Assembly (NCBI GenBank): GCA_009667805.1
Contig: CM019066.1
Location: 1,302,001 to 1,366,000 of the forward strand
From: Leptobrachium leishanense
Taxonomy: Eukaryota; Chordata; Amphibia; Anura; Megophryidae
Direction: 5' to 3'
DNA: 64,000 bases
Notes under the pieces: model-generated
The model's input: the letters and a program-made list of their open reading frames with translations, nothing else
Told to the model about the DNA's origin: nothing
Database searches by the model: none
Program-made: the position numbers and the translations under genes
Part shown: piece after piece, positions 33,400-44,261 of the stretch
Position numbering within the stretch: the first letter of the stretch is position 1
How the letters are laid out: every line of letters begins with the position of its first letter

Positions 33400-33725
33400 T
33401 AGGCTTCCTTCAACCAGCCAACGTCACTGCCCAGGTTATAGTGTCATCATGAGATCCACCCACTGGCCCGCATAGCGGTAACGCTGGCCTCAGTAGGGTC
33501 AGTTGGGGAAAGATATGTCTTCCAGGTCGGCTGGCAGCCCGTAGTCATTGCACCAGGTCTAACCAGTGCCCAGTTTGGACCAGTACGGATCTGGCTACCA
33601 TTCACACCTTATAGATCAGGGTTCAGCATCCTTGCTTTGGAACCATATTTCTCATGAGGTTTTGAAAAGTTAATGACAGGCTGAACATCAATAGTTTAGC
33701 TTTAGTGAAATACCCCATAGAGAAG
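33400..33725. other. Unassigned stretch with a degraded MITE core
   Basis: 'atcagggttcagcatccttgctttggaaccatatttctcatgagg' near 33607 resembles half of the 8324 MITE family. The remainder is unassigned. Confidence 0.4.
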
Positions 33726-33730
33726 TAATG

Positions 33731-34375
33731 GTTAATCTATTCAGAGACACCGAACAGCACCGAAATGTCAGTGAAATGCCTTGATTTTTGGTGGATTCAT
33801 TCGACAGGTTTAAACAGGCGAATCCAATAGGTTTAAATGTAAAACAAATTCCCGTTTTTCTTAAATATATACTCAACCATTTATTTTTTCATTTGCAGCA
33901 AAAAGTCGATTGTTTTTTAGGCTTTTTTTCGGGATTTTTTCTGCAAAATCTTAAATTGCGATAATTATTTTTAACATGTTTTTTTTTTCTATTCTGTAAC
34001 AGACCTTTTTATTATTATTCATAGGACCATATATATTATTTCCACGCATTTTCATGCACTAGTCTTTTTTAAAACGCTTTTAAAAATTGCATTTTATTTT
34101 ATTTTTTTTACCCCTGTTCGACGGCTTGCCGTCTTTTTCCAGCAGCTGGTCAGTGGTCTGTTCGTCAGCTTTTTTCGTCGGGTTTTCAGCTACGTTCGGT
34201 GGTTTTTCGTACCGGTTTGGTGCTTTTGCAGTGGTTTTTCCAATCGATTCAGCAGTTTTGCGGCGATTTGTGGATGTTTTCGGTGGGTCGATACGCTGCT
34301 GAATTCACTGCAGGGTTGCCAAATTCAACTCGCCAAGTCCAGTGAATGACAGAGCACCACTCTCTGAATAACCCC
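33731..34375. mobile_element. Family D DNA element, inverted relative to 11605
   Basis: The right end CTCTCTGAATAACCCC and left 'ctattcagagacaccgaa' are inverted termini. The core carries 'cgacaggtttaaacaggcgaatcc', the uninterrupted version of the site hit by a family A insertion at 2325. TTTAA follows the right end. Confidence 0.7.
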
Positions 34376-34454
34376 TTTAACGCTTTGTTTTGCTTGAGAT
34401 CAATTTTTTTAAAAAAATTGTTACATTTATTTGGCACATTCAACAAAGAATAGA

Positions 34455-34732
34455 AAGACATGGATGGATGTATGGCTGGATAGAGGATAGATGGATTGAT
34501 AGATGCTATATGGATTTACCTATAGAGGGTGGATGAATAAATGATGGAGAGAGAGATAATAGATTGGTGGATAGATAGGCAGATGGATAGATGATGGGTG
34601 GATAGATGATAGGTATATGATGGATGGATGAATGATTAGATAGATGATGGATAGATAGATGGATGCATGAATGGATAGAGAGATGATGGATATATAGGTA
34701 AATCGATAGATGATGGATATATAGGTAAATCA

Positions 34733-34765
<33 letters not shown>

Positions 34766-35765
34766 GGATGGATGATAGATGGATGAATTGAAAGATTAAT
34801 TGATAGATGCATGAATGTACTATAGATAGAACAATTGATAGATGTTAGATAGATGATGAATTGATAGATCCATGAATGGATATAGAAATGATGGATGGAT
34901 ATACAGATAGATGCATGAATGGATAGATAGATAGATGATAGATGCATGAATGAATAGAAAGATAGATAATAGATGGAAAGATGAATTGATAGATGCATGG
35001 ATGGATAGATAGGTGATGGATACATAGATGAATTGATGCATGAATGAACAGAAAGATAGATAGATAATAGATGACAGATGAATTGATAGATGCATGGATG
35101 GATAGAAAGATGATGGATAATAGATGGACAGATGAATTGATAGATGCATGAATGAATAGAAAGATAGATAGATAATAGATGGACAGATGAATTGATAGAT
35201 GCATGGACGGATAGATTGATAATAGATGGACAAATGAATTGATAGATGCATGGATGGATAGATAGATAGATGATGGATAATAGATGGACAGATTAATTGA
35301 TAGATGCATGGATGGATAGATAGGTGATGGATACATATATGAATTGATAGATGCATGAATGAATAGAAAGATAGATTGATAATAGATGACAGATGAATTG
35401 ATAGATGCATGGATAGATAGATAGATGATGGATAATAGATGGACAGATGAATTGATAGATGCATGGATGAATAGAAAGATGGGCAGATGAATTGATAGAT
35501 GCATGGATAGATAGATGATGGATAATAGATGGACAGATGAATTGATAGATGCATGAATGAATAGAAAGATGGACAGATGAATTGATAGATGCATGGATGG
35601 ATAGATAGATTGATAATAGATGGACAGTTGAATTGATAGATGCATGGATAGATAGATGATGGATAATAGATGGACAGATGAATTGATAGATGCATGGATG
35701 GATACATAGATGAATTGATGGATAGATGATAGGTAGATGGATAGATAGATGGATAAATAGATATA
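34455..35765. repeat. GATA/GATG-type satellite (1.3 kb) with higher-order units
   Basis: Tetranucleotide-derived sequence (GATAGATG, GATGGATG) has longer repeated phrases such as TGAATTGATAGATGCATG and TAATAGATGGACAGA, recurring every 60-80 bp. The minus strand is open for 295 codons of Tyr/Pro/Ser/Ile/His low-complexity sequence, which is not a gene. Confidence 0.95.
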
Positions 35766-35769
35766 CTGT

Positions 35770-36645
35770 ATAAGTGTTTTGGTGAATATCCAGAAGATAA
35801 TCTTAATGCTTACATTTTTAATCGTTATTTTAATTCTAGGAGAAACAAATTACAAATTTGAAGCTATAGATCTTAATCTTATCCACAATTATTCCACATA
35901 AGTTATGTTAAGGAAAAATAGAGAGCACGGTTCTTCTTATTAAATTAAGTATAATGTGTATTTGCAGCCTCCTCAGGTCCTGCTGTGTGGTACAATATAC
36001 TGCGCACGTGATCTGTCTGCTTTCTCTTTCTCTCCCTTTCTTTTTCTTACAGACTTGACTGTCAGTAAAAGCATTAGGCCTGGACTCCGGGCTTCCCATT
36101 ATTGCATGTCTTATTAGATACAAAATGTTTGAAGATGTACTTCAAGCAACCTCTCCTACACAGCGCGCCGCGATCAAAGGGGTTCTGTTCAAGCAAGTCC
36201 GAGCCTAATGCCCAGATACCATTGGAGACAGTTCAAATGATATTTCTCTTAGAAATTGCCTTTCGCGTGTTTTTTTCTTCTCATTCTATCTCATTCTAAT
36301 CACGCGCTTCAATGCCAAATGCCGCTGTGGATAGAAAATTATTGATGTACAGATGTAACAACATTCATGGCCTCCTGTGGGCCTTCCGTGGCGGCCGACA
36401 TTATAATTCACTTTTGTAAGTGTAAAGAAAAAAAAAATCTATAAATAATTTTTGTGGGTTTTTTTTTTGGTGGAAAAGAAAGTAAATTAAATATATACAG
36501 AGAGAAGATCGTGTCTGGAGAAGAAAGCCTCAACATCCGAAGATTCGGGGAAAAGGAAAGAAAGATAACAAAGAGAATAGGGCTCGTGTCACTTGGAAAC
36601 AGGTTTACTTTAGACCTACTGTGAGATACAATATGTGCCTCCCTT
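35770..36645. other. Non-repetitive stretch, candidate conserved noncoding DNA
   Basis: No transposon signature is seen. A pyrimidine tract ending TTTTTCTTACAG (about 36021-36051) looks like a splice acceptor but no exon frame follows convincingly. 36300-36415 is balanced in composition and free of repeats. No gene is supported. Confidence 0.25.
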
Positions 36646-36926
36646 AAGGCTGCGGTTATACGAGCGCAGTGCCTCCGTGTGAGCCCCCCCCTCCCTGCAT
36701 GCGTTGCAGCTTTTTGATGGCTCAATGGGGAGGGCCACACGGTGTAGCCGGACACGTTACCACCAGATGTGCTGAAAGCCTCCCCGTCAAAAAGCTACGA
36801 CGGACATAGGCCGGGGCTACAAAGTGTGATCCTTCATAGGAGGAGGTGGCCACACGGGCGTCAGAGTGGATAGAACGTCCACTCTCGCGGATGTTCCTTC
36901 TAGGGATGTGCAATTCGTTTCGTTCG

Positions 36927-37693
36927 GAGGGATCAGCCAAATGACAAATGATTTAGGTAAACTAAAAAAATGGTCGGAGCTGTGGCAATTGAGTTTTAAT
37001 GTGGATAAGTACAAGATAATGCACCTGGGACGTAAAAACCCAAGGGCTGAATATAGAATATTTGATACAGTCCTAACCTCAACATCTGAGGAAAGGCATT
37101 TAGGGGTTATTATTTCAGAGGATCTAAGGGTAAGTAGTCAATGTAATAGAGCAGCAGGAAATGCTGGCAGAATGCTTGGTTGTGTAGGGAGAGGTATTAG
37201 CAGTAGGAAAAGGGAAGTGCTCATGCCACTGTACAGAGCACTGGTGAGACCTCACTTGGAGTACTGTGTGCAGTACTGGAGACCGTATCTCCAGAAGGAT
37301 ATAGACATCTTAGAGAGAGTTCAGAGAAGGGCTACTAAAATGGTGTACGGCTTGAAGGAGAAAAGTTACCAGGAAAGGCTTAATGATCTTAACATGTACA
37401 GCTTGGAAAAAAGACGAGACAGAGGAGATATGATAGAAACATTTAAATACGTAAAGGGAATCCACAAGGTAGAGGAAGGGAGTATATTTAAAAGGAAACA
37501 AAATAGCAAAACAAGAGGACATAGTCTTAGATTAGAGGGGCAAAGGTTTAAAAGTAACATCAGAAAGCATTATTTTACTGAGAGGGTGGTGGATACATGG
37601 AACAGTCTTCCAGTTGAAGTGGTAGAGGCCAAAACAGTAATTGAATTTAAGCAGGCATGGGATAGGCATAAGGCTATCCTAAACAAAAGATAA
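36927..37693 (+). pseudogene. CR1 reverse transcriptase C-terminal fragment
   Basis: About 255 codons remain open to a TAA at 37691-37693 and correspond to the thumb and C-terminal region after the YADD motif. It begins with the LKKWSELWQLSFNVDKYKIM region. It includes HLGVIISEDLRVS, LYRALVRPHLEYCVQYW, LERVQRRATKM and FFxRVVDTWNSLP-type motifs, which are diagnostic of CR1. The catalytic core and endonuclease are absent through 5' truncation, so it is inert. The frame runs upstream into hAT and family B sequence to 36866, but that part is not CR1. Confidence 0.9.
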
Positions 37694-37786
37694 ATCCAGG
37701 TAAAGTATCCATGTAATTGGGCAGACTAGATGGGCCGAAAGGTTCTTATCTGCCGACATTTTTCTATGTTTCTATGTTTCTATGTT
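36927..37786 (+). mobile_element. CR1 LINE, 5'-truncated 3' end
   Basis: The CR1 C-terminal coding region is followed by 'cagactagatgggccgaaagg' and a terminal (TTTCTATG)n-like repeat at 37760-37786, the CR1 family's characteristic 3' repeat. It interrupts TTCG-rich sequence of the surrounding hAT. Confidence 0.95.
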
Positions 37787-38727
37787 CCGAATTGAATTTC
37801 GTACAAAATTTACCATTTTCATTCTTTCAGGAGCATTTCCAAAACAAAATATCGGCCGCCCGAAATCACAAACTCCCGAATCAAAGTTTCAACATAAACA
37901 AAATCATTTCGTTATTAGACCTAAATGGATTAAAATGGAACGCAAACGATACGAAATGCTGAAGAAATGGAACAAAATGGATCAAAAACTAAATCAATTT
38001 CATAATGAAATGAACTGAAACGAAAAAAACGTAACCAAAATGATCTGACATGGAAAAAAAAAAAAACAAAATCATCTAAAACGGAAAAAAACGGAACAGG
38101 TCACTTTTTAATTAATGCAGATGCTGTCAGTTCCCCTATATAATATGTATAAAGGATCACTTTATAATTAATTAATGCAGATGCTGTGCCCCTATATAAC
38201 ATGTATTACAGGTTACTTTATAATTAATGCAGATGCTGTGCCCCTATATAACATGTATTACAGGTTACTTTATAATTAATGCAGATGCTGTGCCCCTATA
38301 TAATATGTATTACAGGTCACTTTATAAATAATGCAGATGCTGTGCCCCTATATAACATGTATTACAGGTCACTTTATAAATAATGCAGATGCTGTGCCCC
38401 TATATAATATGTATTACAGGTCACTTTATAATTAATGCAGATGCTGTGCCCCTATATAATATGTATTACAGGTCACTTTATAAATAATGCAGATGCTGTG
38501 CCCCTATATAACATGTATTACAGGTCACTTTATAAATAATGCAGATGCTGTGCCCCTATATAATATGTATTACAGGTCACTTTATAATTAATGCAGATGC
38601 TGTGCCCCTATATAATATATATAAAAGGTCACTTTATAATTAATTAATGCAGATGATGTGCCCCTATATAACATGTATTACAGGTTACTTTATAATTAAT
38701 GCAGATGCTGTGCCCCTATATAAGATA

Positions 38728-40367
38728 CAGTCAGGTCCAGAAATATTGGGACATCGACACAATTCTAACATCTTTGGCTCTATACACCACCACAATGGAG
38801 TTGGAATGAAACAGTGTGCTTTAACTGCAGACTGTCAGCTTTAATTTGAGGGTATGTATATCCAACTCAGGTGAACGGTGTAGGACTTACAGCAGTTTGC
38901 AGATTTGCCTCCCACTTGTTAAGGGACCAAAGGTAATGTGACAGAATAATCATAAATCAAACTTTCCCTTCTTAATACTTGGTTGCAAATCCATTGCAGT
39001 CAATCACAGCCTGAAGTCTGGAACACATAGACATCACCAGACGCTGGGTTTCATCCCTGGTGATGCTCTGCCAGGCCTCTACTGCAACTGTCTTCAGTTC
39101 CTGCTTGTTCTTGGGGCATTTTCCCTTCACTTTTGTCTTCAGCAAGTGAAATGCATGCTCAATGGGATTCAGGTCAGGTGATTGACTTGGCCATTGCATA
39201 ACATTCCACTTCTGTCCCTTCAAAAACTCTTTGGTTGCTTTTGCAGTATGCTTTGGGTCATTGTCCATCTGCACTGTGAAGCGCCGTCCAATGAGTTCTG
39301 CAGCATTTGGCTGAATGTGAGCAGATAATATTGCCCGAAACACTTCAGAATTCATCCTGCTGTTTTTGTCAGCAGTCACATCATCAATAAATACAAGAGA
39401 ACCAGTTCCATTGGCAGCCATACATGCCCACGCCATGACACTACCACCACCATGCTTCACTGATGAGGTGGTATGCTTAGGATCATGAGCAGTTCCTTTC
39501 CTTCTCCATACTCTTCTCTTCCCATCACTCTGGTACAAGTTGATCTTGGTCTCATCTGTCCATAGGATCTTGTTCCAGAACTGTGAAGGCTTTGTTAGGT
39601 GTTGTTTGGCAAACTCTAATCTGGCCTTCCTGTTTTTAAAGATCACCAATGGTTTACATCTTGTGGTGAACCCTCTGTATTCACTCTGGTGAAGTCTTCT
39701 CTTGATTGTCGACTTTGACACACATACACCTACCTCCTGGATAGTGTTCTTGATCTGGCCAACTGTTGTGAAGCGTGTTTTCTTCACCAGGGAAAGAATT
39801 CTTCGGTCATCCACCACAGTTGTTTTCCGTGGTCTTCTGGGTCTTTTGGTGTTGCTGAGCTCACCGGTGCGTTCCTTCTTTTTGAGAATCTTTCAAACAA
39901 TTGTTTTGGCCACGCCTAATGTTCTTGCTATCTCTCTGATGGGTTTGTTTTGTTTCTTCAGCCTAATGATGGCTTGCTTCACTGATAGTGACAGCTCTTT
40001 GGATTTCATCTTGAGAGTTGACAGCAACAGATTCCAAATGCAAATAGCACACTTGAAATGAACTCTGGGCTTTTTATCTGCACATTGTAATTGGGGTAAT
40101 GAGGGAATATCACACACCTGGCCATGGAACAGCTGAGAAGCCAATTGTCCCATTACTTTTGGTCCCTTAACAAGTGGGAGGCACATCTGCAAACTGCTGC
40201 AAGTCCTACACGGTTCACCTGAGTTGGATGTACATACCCTCAAATTAAAGCTGACAGTCTGCAGTTAAAGCACATTGTGTTTGTTTCATTCCAACTCCAT
40301 TGTGGTGGTGTATAGAGCCAAAGATGTTAGAATTGTGTCAATGTCCCAATATTTCTGGACCTGACTG
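38728..40367 (-). mobile_element. Nearly complete Tc1-like transposon (1640 bp)
   Basis: Ends CAGTCAGGTCCAGAAATATT and its complement are flanked by TA (38726-38727 and 40368-40369). The terminal inverted repeats extend about 215 bp with few mismatches. The target is the TATA of a 52-bp minisatellite unit. Only one nonsense change was found in the transposase, so the copy is young. Confidence 0.95.
38972..40009 (-). pseudogene. Tc1-like transposase, DD34E, one premature stop
   Basis: The frame from the ATG at 40007-40009 spans 345 codons, the normal Tc1 length. An N-terminal helix-turn-helix (ELSLSVKQAIIRLKKQNKPI) is followed by a TGA at codon 39 (39893-39895), in a position where tryptophan is usual. 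The rest is open in the same frame. A second HTH follows, then the catalytic triad D152 (WTDET), D249 (MDNDPKHT) and E284 (NPIE), with 34 residues between the last two. The protein would bind the inverted repeats and move the element by cut-and-paste. One substitution separates it from an intact frame. Confidence 0.92.
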
Positions 40368-41124
40368 TATGTATTACGGGTCACTTTATAATTAATGCAG
40401 ATGCTGTGCCCCTATATAATATGTATTACTGGTCACTTTATAATTATTAATTAATGCAGATGCTGTGCGCCTATATAATATGTATTACAAACAGGTGACT
40501 TTATCATTATTAATTAATGCAGATGCTAGGCTTTTTTTCCCACCATAGTTTTCAAACTTTTCAATGTTAAAAAAAATCCCCGTATTTAACTGTTTATTAA
40601 ATATCTTAAAGCATTTATTTTTTTCACTTACAGCAAGAAGTGTCTGCATTTATTTATTTGGTAGGATTATTTTGGCATTTTTTGGGTTAATCTTTAGATT
40701 TTCACCCAAAAATTCCCGAAAAATGCCAAAATTATCTTAACAAATAAATAAATGCAGACACTTCTTGCTGTAAGTGAAAAAAATAAATTCTTTAAGATAT
40801 ATTTAATAAACTGTTAAATGAATCCGGGGATTTTTTAACATTGAAAGCTATGATGGAAAAAAGGCTAGTTTCTTTAAAATAACTTGCTATAAGTGAAAAA
40901 AATAAATGGTTTAATAAATATTTAATAATATATTACTCACAAAAATGGGAAAATTAAATAAATGAAATAACCCAGGAACAGACTGCCGAATCGACCCGAA
41001 TTGACGAAATGAACCGAAACGAACCGAGAACCTGCCAAAACGACCCGAAATGAAAAAAACGGGCCAAAAAAAAATATCCCTAGTTCCTACCGCTCTCAAG
41101 TACGCTTGTGTGACCCCTACCTAA

Positions 41125-41321
41125 GGAAGAATTTGTCTCTGATAGAAGATAAATGGAAAGATAGAGATGAATTATATATCTATATAACTACAAATAGATA
41201 TGTGCCTATCTATATCTATAGATATATATATGGACTAACACGGTCGATCGAATTTATATATATATAACAATCTATTTGTATAAATGTATTGTATTTGGAT
41301 ATATGTATATATCTATGTTTA
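41125..41321. repeat. TA/TATC-rich simple sequence
   Basis: Runs of TATATA and TATCTATA dominate. No gene. Confidence 0.7.
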
Positions 41322-41323
41322 TA

Positions 41324-42515
41324 CACTATATTGCAAAAAGTATTTGCTCACCCATCCAAATAATCAGAATCCGGTGTTCCAATCACTTCCATGGCCACAG
41401 GTATATAAAATCAAGCACCTAGGCATGCAGACTGTTTTTACAAACATTTGTGAAAGAATGGGTCGCTCTCAGGAGCTCAGTGAATTCCAGCGTGGAACTG
41501 TGATAGGATGCCACCTGTGCAACAAATCCAGTCGTGAAATTTCCTCGCTCCTAAAAATTCCACAGTCAACTGTCAGCTGTATTATAAGAACGTGGAAGTG
41601 TTTGGGAATGACAGAAACTCAGCCACGTAAACTGGCGGAGCGGATGCTGAGGCGCATAGTCCGAAGAGGTCGCAAACTTTCTGCAGAGTCAATCGCCACA
41701 GACCTCCAAACTTCATGTGGCCTTCAGATTAGCTCAAGAACAGTGCGCAGAGATCTTCATGGAATGGGCCATACATCACCAAGTGCAATGCAAAGCGTCG
41801 GATGCAGTGGTGTAAAGCACGCTGCCACTGGACTCTAGAGCAGTGGAGACGCGTTCTCTGGAGTGATGAATCGTGCCTCTCCATCTGGCAATCTGATGGA
41901 CGAGTCTGAGTTTGGAGGTTGCCAGGAGAACGGTACTTGTCTGACTGCATTGTGCCAAGTGTAAAGTTTGGTGGAGGAGAGATTATGGTGTGGGATTGTT
42001 TTTCAGGAGCTGGGCTTGGCCCCTTTGTTCCAGTGAAAGGAACTCTGAATGCTTCAGCATACCAAGACATTTTGGACAATTCCATGCTCCCAACTTTGTG
42101 GGAACTGTTTGGAGCTGGCCCCTTCCTCTTCCAACATGACTGTGCACCAGTGCACAAAGCAAGGTCCATAAAGACATTGATGACATTCTGGTGTGGATGA
42201 ACTTGACTGGCCTACACAGAGTCCTGACCTCAACCCGGTAGAACACCTTTGGGATGAATTAGAGCGGAGACTGAGAGCCAGGCCTTCTCGTTCAACATCA
42301 GTGTGTGACCTCACAAATGCACTTCTGGAAGAATGGTCAAAAATTCCCATAAACACACTCCTAAACCCTGTGGACAGCCTTCCCAGAAGAGTTGAAGCTG
42401 TTACTGCTGCAAAGGGTGGACCGTCGTCATATTGAACCCTATGGATTAGGAATGGGATGTCACTTAGGTTCATATGCGAGTCAAGGCAGGTGAGCGAATA
42501 CTTTTGCAATATAGT
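41324..42515 (+). mobile_element. Tc1-like transposon, second family (CACTATATTGCAAAAAG ends)
   Basis: It starts CACTATATTGCAAAAAGTAT after TA (41322-41323) and ends ATACTTTTGCAATATAGT, directly abutted by a hAT end at 42516. The sequence matches a Tc1 family I know to be widespread in fish and lampreys and inferred to have moved between them horizontally. Several deletions mark this copy as inactive. Confidence 0.9.
41458..42435 (+). pseudogene. Tc1-like transposase with deletions and frameshifts
   Basis: ATG at 41458 opens MGRSQELSEFQRGTVIGCHL with a clear first HTH. Internal deletions remove part of the GRPR linker (near 41630) and the segment before CHT-type motifs (near 41770). The reading moves to another frame, then back, and the last frame ends with TGA at 42433-42435. 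A first-aspartate region (WSDESC) is recognisable, as are HDCAPVHKA and SPDLNPVEHLW, so the DDE triad is traceable. It is non-functional because of at least three lesions. Confidence 0.88.
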
Positions 42516-43435
42516 CAGGGCCGGCGCTGCCGCTAGGCGAGCTAGGCGGCCGCCTAGAGCGCAGTGCCCGTCTAGGGCGCAGCCAGGCCCGACAGCTGAA
42601 TTAAATCATTGACGTGATCATCGTGTCCATGGGGCAGCCGGGAGGCACAATTTACTTGCGACACACACGCTCAGGCTCCGCCTCCGCAGCACGTCTCAGT
42701 CTCCTTGACACCAGCAGCTGACGCGGCGCCGGCACATGTTGCAGCTGGCGGCAGCGGGAGGAAGGCGGCAGCAGGAGGAAGGCGGCAGCAGGAGGAAGGC
42801 GAAGCTGCTCTGACTGTCTCCTCCCGGTCACTGTCTCTGTGACATGAACGTAAGGTACCATATAGGGGGCAATAATATATATCCATAATGTGAGCTGGGG
42901 GCAATATATACCCATGATGTGAGCTGGGGCAATATATACCCATGCTGTGTGCTGGGGCAATATATACCCATGATGTGAGCTGGGGGCAATATATATCCAT
43001 GATGTGAGCTGGGGGCAATATATATCCATGATGTGAGCTGGGGGTAATATATATCCATGATGTGAGCTGGGGGTAATATTTATCCATGATGTGAGCTCGG
43101 GCAATATATATCCATGATGTGAGCTGGGGGCTATATATATATATCCATGATGTGAGCTGGGGCAATATAAATCCATGATGTGAGCTGGGGCAATATATAT
43201 CCATGATGTGATGTGACCTGGGGGCAATATATGAGCTGGGGCAATATATATCCATGATGTGAAATGAGCTGGGGGCAATATATATCCATGATGTGAGCTG
43301 GGGCAATATATACCCATGATGTGAGCGGGGGCAATATATATCCATGATGTGATGTGACCTGGGGCAATATATGAGCTGGAGCAATATATATCCATGATGT
43401 GATGTGAGCTGGGGCAATATATATCCATGTGATAA
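42516..43435. mobile_element. hAT-like left half (CAGGGCCGGCGCTGCC), with minisatellite
   Basis: CAGGGCCGGCGCTGCCGCTAG and the following CTAGGCGGCCGCCTAG resemble the terminus of the hAT at 59717-60638. It begins immediately after the Tc1 end. The right terminus was not found; the array may have replaced it. Confidence 0.55.
42880..43432. repeat. 29-bp minisatellite (GAGCTGGGGGCAATATATAT + CCATGATGT)
   Basis: About 19 imperfect units. Minus-strand frames of over 250 codons (HHGYI, PSSHHGYIL motifs) are produced by the array. Confidence 0.95.
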
Positions 43436-44261
43436 TAACACCTTTCAGTGTGAAGTGCATTCGGCGCTAAACAAATTTCTATTGATGTAAAAATTTATCT
43501 AGTGGAGTTTATACAGTATCGCAGCTCACCACCAGTGTGTCCTTCACCCAAAAATAAGCAAAAAATACAAACTTTGTTTGTTAAGGGAGCGCAGGAAAAG
43601 GGAACAGTTGATAATCACTCCTATGTCACAGAAATGTTATAGATATTTTCGTTTATGGAATACTCTAGAATGTAAAGATGAAAAAAGCTTTCATTGCATA
43701 GTATGTCTTATACAATGAATGAATTTGAAATTTAAACGGAATGGTAGGTATCTCACTCACAGACGTGGAGCCTATAGGCTCGTAATGTTCGCCTTTAAGC
43801 CTCTATGGGGGGTTCCTCCCATCAATCAGTCATTGGTCTGGAGTGGCTTCTTATACCTCAAATAAATGAGAGAGAATATGGCGCGATACCAGAACCAGTA
43901 TTGGTAATAAGTATGGTGGTTTAAACCGATCTACTCACGTGCTCCTGAGCCTCCCGGTTGAGTGGCTCAGTATAGAGGCCTTGGACCACTTCAATAAAGG
44001 GGGTCCCACCCTTTCTTTGATACCTGCTGTTAATTCCACTAGGTGGAATGGATGATTAGCGTGATCCGCATCAATTGAATGGAGAATGCAATCAGATGGG
44101 GTTTTCCAAAAAAAGAAATTTTATTACAGAAAAAAGAAATAAAATAGGTACATAGGTACTCTATGTTAAAATATATAACATAGCTGCGGGCTTCATCAGA
44201 TGAAGCCGGCAGTAACAGCGAGCGAAAGGCGTTTTGGTTTACCCACATTTTTATATATTTT
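43436..44261. other. Unassigned spacer with a MITE-like end
   Basis: 44097-44260 carries the palindromic 'gcgggcttcatcagatgaagccggc' and 'agcgaaaggcgttttgg', typical of an inverted-repeat end seen in other vertebrate MITEs. The rest, including 43436-44090, is unassigned. Confidence 0.4.

Larger units (their letters stand above)
38098..40535. repeat. 52-bp minisatellite (GCAGATGCTGTGCCCCTATA), split by a Tc1 element
   Basis: About 12 units precede the Tc1 at 38728 and about three follow it at 40370. Each holds TATAATATGTATTACAGGTC and ACTTTATAATTAAT. Units vary mainly as AATTAAT against AAATAAT and TAATATG against TAACATG, suggesting expansion of mixed subtypes. Confidence 0.95.
36901..41082. 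mobile_element. hAT-like element nested in family B
   Basis: It starts TAGGGATGTGCAATTCG and ends AAAATATCCCTA. The flanks GTTCCTTC (36893-36900) and GTTCCTAC (41083-41090) match 7/8. It contains CCGAAT/ATTCGG-rich arms, a CR1 piece, a 52-bp minisatellite and a Tc1 element. The 40735-40805 block is shared with 3010-3130. No hAT transposase is seen. Confidence 0.8.
36648..41121. mobile_element. Family B Harbinger-like element, outer shell of a four-layer nest
   Basis: The left terminus GGCTGCGGTTATACGAGCG and right terminus TGTGACCCCTACC are flanked by TAA (36645-36647 and 41122-41124). Outside the nested hAT (36901-41082) the two pieces align with 59889-60235 and 10000-10087, breaking within the GTTCCTTCCACTCT block. 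The original element was therefore about 300 bp. Confidence 0.8.

Noticed and set aside
34820..35707. A 295-codon minus-strand frame rich in YPSIYLSIH
   Set aside because: It is translated GATA/GATG satellite; no gene structure.
36003..36051. Splice acceptor of a host exon
   Set aside because: Pyrimidine tract and CAG are present, but no coding frame, donor site or conserved exon could be supported.
36866..36926. N-terminal extension of the CR1 frame
   Set aside because: Those codons come from the surrounding family B and hAT sequence, upstream of the CR1 truncation point.
42652..43441. Two minus-strand frames of about 257 codons
   Set aside because: Produced by the 42880-43432 minisatellite plus adjoining GC-rich hAT sequence.
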